Assembly (NCBI GenBank): GCA_964534995.1
Contig: CAZHSC010000058.1
Location: 1 to 22,223, forward strand
Source of the DNA: JAJTFW01 sp964534995
Lineage (GTDB): Bacteria; Bacteroidota; Bacteroidia; AKYH767-A; OLB10
Length of the DNA: 22,223 nucleotides
Reading direction: 5' to 3'
This document shows, one piece after another, positions 18,179 to 22,223 of the stretch; within the stretch, counting starts at the first letter, position 1; each line of letters starts with the position of its first letter. A program made the position numbers and the translations under genes. A model generated the notes under the pieces. The model saw nothing but the letters and a program-made list of their open reading frames with translations, made no database searches and was not told the origin of the DNA.

Positions 18179-19408
18179 TCAGGCATCGAGTTCGCCTGCA
18201 ATTACATTCATAGAACTCATAGTCAATATGGCATCGCTCAGCATAGACCCTTTTATCATTTCGGGGTAAGCCTGATAATAGATAAAACAGGGACGGCGGA
18301 AATGCAACCTGTAAGGGGTCCGGCCACCGTCACTGATCAGATAAAAGCCCAATTCCCCGTTTCCTCCTTCCACACAATGATACACCTCCCCTTTGGGTAT
18401 TGAAGTTTCGCCCATCACAATTTTGAAATGCCAGATAAGACCTTCCATGGTATTATACACATCTTCTTTGGGTGGCAGGTATAATTCAGGAACATCAGCA
18501 TGAATGGATGATTTATCAGGCAGGGCATCCAGCTTTTCAATAGCCTGACGAATGATGCTCAGACTTTCCCACATTTCCCTTTCCCGCACCATAAAGCGAT
18601 CATAGGTATCACCGTTCGTTCCCACCGGAATCACAAAATCAAAATCTTCATAGGAAGAATAGGGGCTCATCACCCGCACATCATAATCAACGCCTGCGGC
18701 CCGTAGGTTAGGACCGGTAAATCCATATTGAAGGGCACGCTCTGCTGAAATTGGCCCGCAATTAACAGTACGATCCATAAAAATCCGGTTGCGCACCAGT
18801 AGGTTCTCAAATTCTTTCAGGCCTTCGGGGAACTCCTTCAACAATGTATTGATTTTTTGCCAGGCCAATTCAGAAAAATCTCTTTCGAGGCCGCCGATGC
18901 GACCAATATTGGTAGTAAGCCTGGCACCGCATAACTCCTCATAAATTTCATAAATAAATTCTCTCCATTGAAACACATAGAGAAAACCTGTCATGGCACC
19001 ACTATCCACTCCAATTACCGAATTGCATATAATATGATCTGCAATTCTGGCCAATTCCATAATAATCACCCTCAGGTACTGCACACGTTTTGGGATTTCA
19101 ATACCCGCCAGTTTTTCAACGGTCATGTGCCAACCCATATTATTAATGGGAGAGGAACAATAATTCAGGCGGTCCGTGATCGGAGTAATCTGACCATAGG
19201 GTCTGCGTTCGGCGAGTTTTTCAAATGCCCGATGGATATAACCAATAGTAGGTTCAGCAGAAACGATCATTTCCCCATCCATCTTCATCACGTTCTGAAA
19301 AATGCCGTGAGTAGCAGGATGGGTAGGCCCCAGGTTCAGGATGCTGTACTCCTTTTCCTGCAAAGCAGTTGAGCTGTTTGTACCGGTGAGATTTTTGTCA
19401 GTGGACAT
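18179..19408 (-). CDS. nuoD: NADH-quinone oxidoreductase subunit D
   Basis: This is the 409-residue 49-kDa-type subunit that forms the quinone headgroup site with NuoB. The motif NLGPTHPATHG places H34 and Y83 (in RLNYCSSPINN) at the positions equivalent to Thermus Nqo4 H38 and Y87, which bind quinone. The C terminus (GELDA) follows ILTMSSMNVIA, as in the family. The first 20 residues are a Ser/Thr-rich lead-in. It is a separate gene from nuoC (not a nuoCD fusion) and starts at an ATG 48 nt downstream of it, preceded by a purine-rich AAGGAAAAG stretch. Confidence 0.97.
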   Translation of the reverse strand: MSTDKNLTGTNSSTALQEKEYSILNLGPTHPATHGIFQNVMKMDGEMIVSAEPTIGYIHRAFEKLAERRPYGQITPITDRLNYCSSPINNMGWHMTVEKLAGIEIPKRVQYLRVIIMELARIADHIICNSVIGVDSGAMTGFLYVFQWREFIYEIYEELCGARLTTNIGRIGGLERDFSELAWQKINTLLKEFPEGLKEFENLLVRNRIFMDRTVNCGPISAERALQYGFTGPNLRAAGVDYDVRVMSPYSSYEDFDFVIPVGTNGDTYDRFMVREREMWESLSIIRQAIEKLDALPDKSSIHADVPELYLPPKEDVYNTMEGLIWHFKIVMGETSIPKGEVYHCVEGGNGELGFYLISDGGRTPYRLHFRRPCFIYYQAYPEMIKGSMLSDAILTMSSMNVIAGELDA

Positions 19409-19456
19409 TTTCTTTTCCTTGCATAATATTATTAGAACGTAGCCTCATCACCGGTA

Positions 19457-19963
19457 TCATCTGCCAAACATTTTATCATCTTTATCCTTCCTGAAGGGAT
19501 CTTCGAGGGGGTACTCTTTTCTCAGGGGCCATCCTTCGAGGGAATCCATATTGAGTATCCTTCTAAGGTCAGGGTGCCCGGCGAAGCGAAATCCGAAAAA
19601 GTCAAAGGCTTCACGTTCCATCCAGTTAGCAGAGGGCCACAAAGTAGTGAGCGTATCGAAAACCGGATCACCTTCCGCTACAAATGACTTAATCCGTATT
19701 CTGACATTGGCCGGCATATTATGCAATTGCACCATCAGGCCAAAAGGCTTATCAGTTCCAGGGAAGTGAAGGCCACAGAGGGTAGTGAGAAAATGAAAAT
19801 TCAGCCGGGGATCCTCTTTAAGATTCCTGAGGATCCCAAAGAGCTGATCTTTCGCCACAACCAGGGTAAAGATATCGGCTGAGGTTTCTGTACTCAGAAC
19901 GGCTCCGGGAAACTGTTCCTCCAGAATATTCAATATTTGTTCAGAGGTTGGAGCTTGCATCAT
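19457..19963 (-). CDS. nuoC: NADH-quinone oxidoreductase subunit C
   Basis: This is the 168-residue 30-kDa-type subunit of the peripheral arm. It contains no cofactor and supports NuoD and NuoI. The family signature EREAFDFFGFRFAGHPDLRR is followed by NMDSLEGWPLRKEYPLED. It begins with two consecutive ATG codons; the first (19963) overlaps the nuoB stop by 4 nt (ATGA), which suggests translational coupling and decides the start. Full length. Confidence 0.96.
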   Translation of the reverse strand: MMQAPTSEQILNILEEQFPGAVLSTETSADIFTLVVAKDQLFGILRNLKEDPRLNFHFLTTLCGLHFPGTDKPFGLMVQLHNMPANVRIRIKSFVAEGDPVFDTLTTLWPSANWMEREAFDFFGFRFAGHPDLRRILNMDSLEGWPLRKEYPLEDPFRKDKDDKMFGR

Positions 19964-20496
19964 TGTATTCCATAAGAAGCGAGGAGATCTTTATATTCCT
20001 GAGAGTCTCGGCGACGAAGGGACTCATTGGCAACGAGCTCCTGAATCTTCAGAATGCCATCGAGAATCTGTTCAGGGCGAGGGGGGCAACCTGGCACATA
20101 AACATCAACGGGGATTATTCGATCGATACCCTGAAGTACGCTATAAGTATCGAATATACCTCCTGTTGATGCACAGGCACCAACGGCGATCACCCACTTG
20201 GGTTCAGCCATTTGCTCATATACCTGACGTAAAACGGGGCCCATTTTTTTTGCTATGGTACCCATCACCATCAATAAGTCCGCTTGTCTGGGTGAAAAAC
20301 TGAGCCTTTCGGCACCGAAACGACCCAAATCATAGGTAGAAGCCATTGTGGCCATGAATTCTATTCCGCAACAGGAAGTAGCAAATGGTAAAGGCCACAA
20401 AGAATTCTTCCGGGCCATTCCAACAGCTTTATCGAGCGTTGTTGCCAAAAATCCCGGCCCTTCATAGCCTTCCAGTTTCCGGATATCTTTTGACAT
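19960..20496 (-). CDS. nuoB: NADH-quinone oxidoreductase subunit B (cluster N2)
   Basis: This is the 178-residue PSST-type subunit that carries the terminal [4Fe-4S] cluster N2, which reduces quinone. Ligands are the unusual tandem C42-C43 in ATSCCGIEF, C108 in VGACAS, and C137 in VPGCPPRPEQ. It is full length with an ATG start, lies 58 nt downstream of nuoA and overlaps nuoC by 4 nt. Confidence 0.98.
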   Translation of the reverse strand: MSKDIRKLEGYEGPGFLATTLDKAVGMARKNSLWPLPFATSCCGIEFMATMASTYDLGRFGAERLSFSPRQADLLMVMGTIAKKMGPVLRQVYEQMAEPKWVIAVGACASTGGIFDTYSVLQGIDRIIPVDVYVPGCPPRPEQILDGILKIQELVANESLRRRDSQEYKDLLASYGIQ

Positions 20497-20554
20497 TATT
20501 TTCTTCTGTTTATTTGTTTTAGATGAATTGATTTTATAAATAAATTATCGGCAG

Positions 20555-20935
20555 TTATTCCCAGGTTAATGCCCCTTTACGAATAACATAAATTAATCCA
20601 AGCACCAGAATACCCAGGAAAATAAACATCTCAAAAAAGGCGGCGGTACTTTCTCTGCTCCATTCTGAAAAGTTCACCGCCCATGGATACATAAAGATTA
20701 CTTCCACATCAAATAAAACAAAAAGGATAGCAATCAGGAAGTATTTCACTGAAAAAGGGGCGCGAGAATTACCCTGCGATTCGATTCCGCATTCAAAGGC
20801 TTCCAGTTTGACTTTTGACAATCGTCTGGGCCCCAGCAGATGAGTGACAACCATCGTAAATAAAACAAAACCTATCGCAACTATAAACATCATGGCAATA
20901 GGCAGGTAATCAGCGGGAGTACTTAACAAGATCAT
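20555..20935 (-). CDS. nuoA: NADH-quinone oxidoreductase subunit A
   Basis: This is a 126-residue, three-helix membrane subunit, first gene of the operon. The conserved loop LEAFECGIESQG between helices 1 and 2 and the helix FDVEVIFMYPWAV are typical of NuoA; the loop helps shape the quinone cavity with NuoH and NuoD. I take the ATG at 20935 as start (MILLSTPADYLPIAMMF). The frame continues upstream to a GTG at 20968, but the 11 extra residues (with CKIVH) are not NuoA-like and the promoter-like box lies only 27 nt before that GTG. Confidence 0.94.
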   Translation of the reverse strand: MILLSTPADYLPIAMMFIVAIGFVLFTMVVTHLLGPRRLSKVKLEAFECGIESQGNSRAPFSVKYFLIAILFVLFDVEVIFMYPWAVNFSEWSRESTAAFFEMFIFLGILVLGLIYVIRKGALTWE

Positions 20936-20994
20936 ATGCACAATTTTACACAACACAAATAGACCCACTTTGGTTTATTCAGGCTGCTGCGTGA

Positions 20995-21002
20995 CAAAAT
21001 TA
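20995..21002 (-). promoter_or_regulatory. Candidate -7 box (TAATTTTG) for the nuo operon
   Basis: TAATTTTG on the minus strand is an exact TAnnTTTG match, the same 8-mer as ahead of the adhesin gene. It would start transcription near 20988 and give a leader of about 50 nt to the nuoA ATG. A T-rich stretch (CTTTTTTATCC) lies where the -33 element should be, but without a clear TTG. The rest of the gap, 21003-21145, is AT-rich and shows no gene or other site that I can support. Confidence 0.4.
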
Positions 21003-21145
21003 GTCTTTTGAAGGATAAAAAAGTAATGATAGCGGATAGAGTGATGAAGGTCATTAAACTATCGGGGGAGGAGCATGCGAACAGTTATAAAGACAAAAAA
21101 TCAACACAATGTATTACTTATCAATATGTTAAAACCAACCCGCGG

Positions 21146-21188
21146 TGTCTTAAACCCGCGAGGTTTTAAACCTCGCGGGTTTAAGACA
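21146..21188. repeat. 43-nt perfect palindrome (REP-like) at the transposase stop
   Basis: Two 21-nt arms (21146-21166 and 21168-21188) are perfect reverse complements around a single T at 21167. The core AACCCGCGAGGTTT is GC-rich against AT-rich flanks. The transposase stop codon (21181-21183) and its last two codons lie inside the right arm. A degraded half-copy, AACCCGCGGT at 21137-21146, stands directly to the left. Neither side has a T-tract, so a simple intrinsic terminator is not favoured. The position next to a REP-associated-type transposase suggests a REP element or transposon end. Confidence 0.8.
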
Positions 21189-21810
21189 AAATAATATTCC
21201 TTTCTGCATGTCTGCCAATTCCATCATAAATTCCTATTCCACCCTTCCCTTTCTGATATTGATAATATTTCTCCCGATCCATGAGTTTATATTTTTTAGC
21301 ACTCTTTTCATCTATCTGAAAATAATCCCATTCCACTTGTGGGCCTGTCAACCCTAACCTGAGTGGTATCTGTCCAAACTGCATAATGATACCATTAATA
21401 GCTTTCACCTCTACGGGCATTTTATTGAAATTTTCTCTGAACAAACTTCCCTTACGGCCATTTAGCTTATTAAAAGCCTTCGCATAAGAATTCAGGAAAT
21501 TCCCCATCTCCTGTGATAAAAACAGCGATATTTCTTCTTCATTTAAGCATACTCTGTTAATTGGTATTCTTTTACGAATTGAATATGCCTGTTTAATGTT
21601 TTCCAACGACTTTACTTTAATAAGCAAGTGATATTGATTGGGTACCAAACAAAATGCAAGTATCTCAAATATCTGAGAGGTCGACACCTTAAACTTCCTT
21701 AGAAAATAATCATAATTACCCATATCGAGAAATATTCTCTCTCCTGTATTTCCAATATTACCTACATGGTAAATTTTGCCGGTTCTGAAACCGAATTTCT
21801 GTCGTGGCAT
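21181..21810 (-). CDS. IS200-like / REP-associated tyrosine transposase (RAYT-type), variant HUH
   Basis: This 209-residue protein matches the Y1 transposase family in layout: KIYHVGNIGNTGERIFLD near 12-29, FCLVPNQYHLLIKV near 53-66, a Tyr helix GNFLNSYAKAFNK with Y109 as likely nucleophile, then GRKGSLFRENFNK and a late EWDYFQI, which matches the usual Trp-containing end. Single-strand nicking and rejoining at hairpins is the family's activity. The first His of the HUH pair is replaced by Gln (Q59-Y60-H61), so activity is doubtful. The start is the ATG at 21810; the open frame extends to a TTG at 22002 with 64 residues unlike the family and no other ATG. Its stop lies in a palindrome. It may be a domesticated or decaying RAYT. 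Confidence 0.8.
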   Translation of the reverse strand: MPRQKFGFRTGKIYHVGNIGNTGERIFLDMGNYDYFLRKFKVSTSQIFEILAFCLVPNQYHLLIKVKSLENIKQAYSIRKRIPINRVCLNEEEISLFLSQEMGNFLNSYAKAFNKLNGRKGSLFRENFNKMPVEVKAINGIIMQFGQIPLRLGLTGPQVEWDYFQIDEKSAKKYKLMDREKYYQYQKGKGGIGIYDGIGRHAERNIILS

Positions 21811-22043
21811 TTGTGTTTCAATAATAAAATTTGCGTTTATAAATACCTGTCCTTCAAAACTGAAGGCGATGAATAAGTTAAAATGCTTGTCAGTAAGTCT
21901 ATTTGCCCTGAATTTGCCTAAATCAATTTTTGACGTTTGAACCCCGTTAGAATTTAATACCAATGCAAAGTTAACCCTTCGCCCAATTTCAGCAGAATTC
22001 AATCAAATACAAATATTTACATACTTCCTAAACAAATGGAGCC
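21811..22043. other. Intergenic region between divergent transposase and desaturase genes
   Basis: This 233-nt AT-rich stretch must hold the start signals for both divergent genes. I see no exact TAnnTTTG box on either strand; near-matches around 22006-22020 on the minus strand (for example TGTATTTG) are too weak to call. The minus frame stays open through most of it, which may be chance. Confidence 0.4.
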
Positions 22044-22061
22044 ATGATTTGTTGTTTCAAC

Positions 22062-22223
22062 ATGTCTCCAGTAAAAAAAGTGCTAGTTATAGGTACCGGC
22101 TTAGGCGGACTTGCAACAGGATTACGGCTAGCCACAAAAGGCTATCAGGTGGAATTTGTCGAAAAACACCATACACCGGGCGGTAGATTGAATATAATAC
22201 AACAAGATGGTTTCAGTTTTGAT
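22062..22223 (+). CDS. FAD-dependent desaturase, phytoene desaturase (CrtI) family, 5' part
   Basis: Only the first 54 codons are inside the window. They form a complete N-terminal dinucleotide-binding motif: VLVIGTGLGGLATGLRLA with G11, G13 and G16, the ribose-binding acid E34 in VEFVEKHH, and PGGRLN at 39-44 followed by DGFSFD. The PGGR plus DGF.FD pair is typical of carotenoid desaturases and isomerases that act on phytoene or related polyenes at the membrane. Other FAD amine-oxidase-fold enzymes share part of this, so the substrate is open. I chose the ATG at 22062; an in-frame ATG at 22044 would add MICCFN. It is the only gene on the plus strand here and is divergent from the transposase. 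Confidence 0.75.
   Translation, partial: MSPVKKVLVIGTGLGGLATGLRLATKGYQVEFVEKHHTPGGRLNIIQQDGFSFD

Noticed and set aside
21026..21169. A 47-codon plus-strand frame (MIADRVMKVIKLSG...) in the gap between nuoA and the palindrome
   Set aside because: It is short, ends only because it runs into the palindrome, overlaps nothing recognisable and lies antisense to the nuo upstream region.
21146..21188. Intrinsic terminator at the palindrome
   Set aside because: The hairpin is strong but no T-tract follows on either strand, and its arms overlap the end of the coding sequence.
21811..22002. A 64-residue N-terminal extension of the transposase from a TTG codon
   Set aside because: It has no ATG and no similarity to the family N terminus; the ATG at 21810 gives the expected start. 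The open frame is probably chance in AT-rich DNA, though not excluded.

Overview
The window looks like a chromosomal segment of a Bacteroidota bacterium, probably from the Chitinophagia/Sphingobacteriia side of the phylum; the lower-rank placement is a guess. The evidence is a giant SprB-repeat surface protein, a complete nuoA-N operon with the short NuoG seen in this phylum, 8-bp boxes of the Bacteroidota TAnnTTTG promoter type, A-rich leaders without strong Shine-Dalgarno sites, and a CrtI-like desaturase start. Everything except the last gene is on the minus strand, so transcription runs from right to left.

Positions 1-7794 (minus) are the first 2598 codons of one uninterrupted reading frame for a secreted adhesin. 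It has a signal-peptide-like N terminus followed by 34 tandem SprB-type modules of about 75 residues. The C terminus, where a type IX secretion signal would be expected, lies outside the window. The modules fall into two regimes. Near the N terminus they repeat uniformly every 225 nt. Farther out they alternate 228/222 nt, giving a 450-nt (150-residue) two-module unit.

Positions 7871-20935 (minus) hold all 14 genes of respiratory complex I in canonical order: nuoA, B, C, D, E, F, G, H, I, J, K, L, M, N. They are tightly packed, with 4-nt and 1-nt overlaps at B/C and L/M. NuoE, F and G form the NADH-oxidising end. NuoB, C, D and I carry electrons to quinone. NuoA, H, J, K, L, M and N form the proton-pumping membrane arm. 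A promoter-like box lies upstream of nuoA, and a weaker one lies inside the operon in front of nuoJ. NuoG lacks the molybdopterin-oxidoreductase-like domain of longer homologues.

Positions 20936-22223 are a small accessory patch. It holds an IS200-like/REP-associated tyrosine transposase gene whose stop codon lies inside a perfect 43-nt palindrome, between that gene and nuoA. The transposase carries Gln in place of the first His of its HUH motif. At the right edge, on the plus strand, begins a FAD-dependent desaturase of the phytoene desaturase family. No tRNA, rRNA or CRISPR array was seen.
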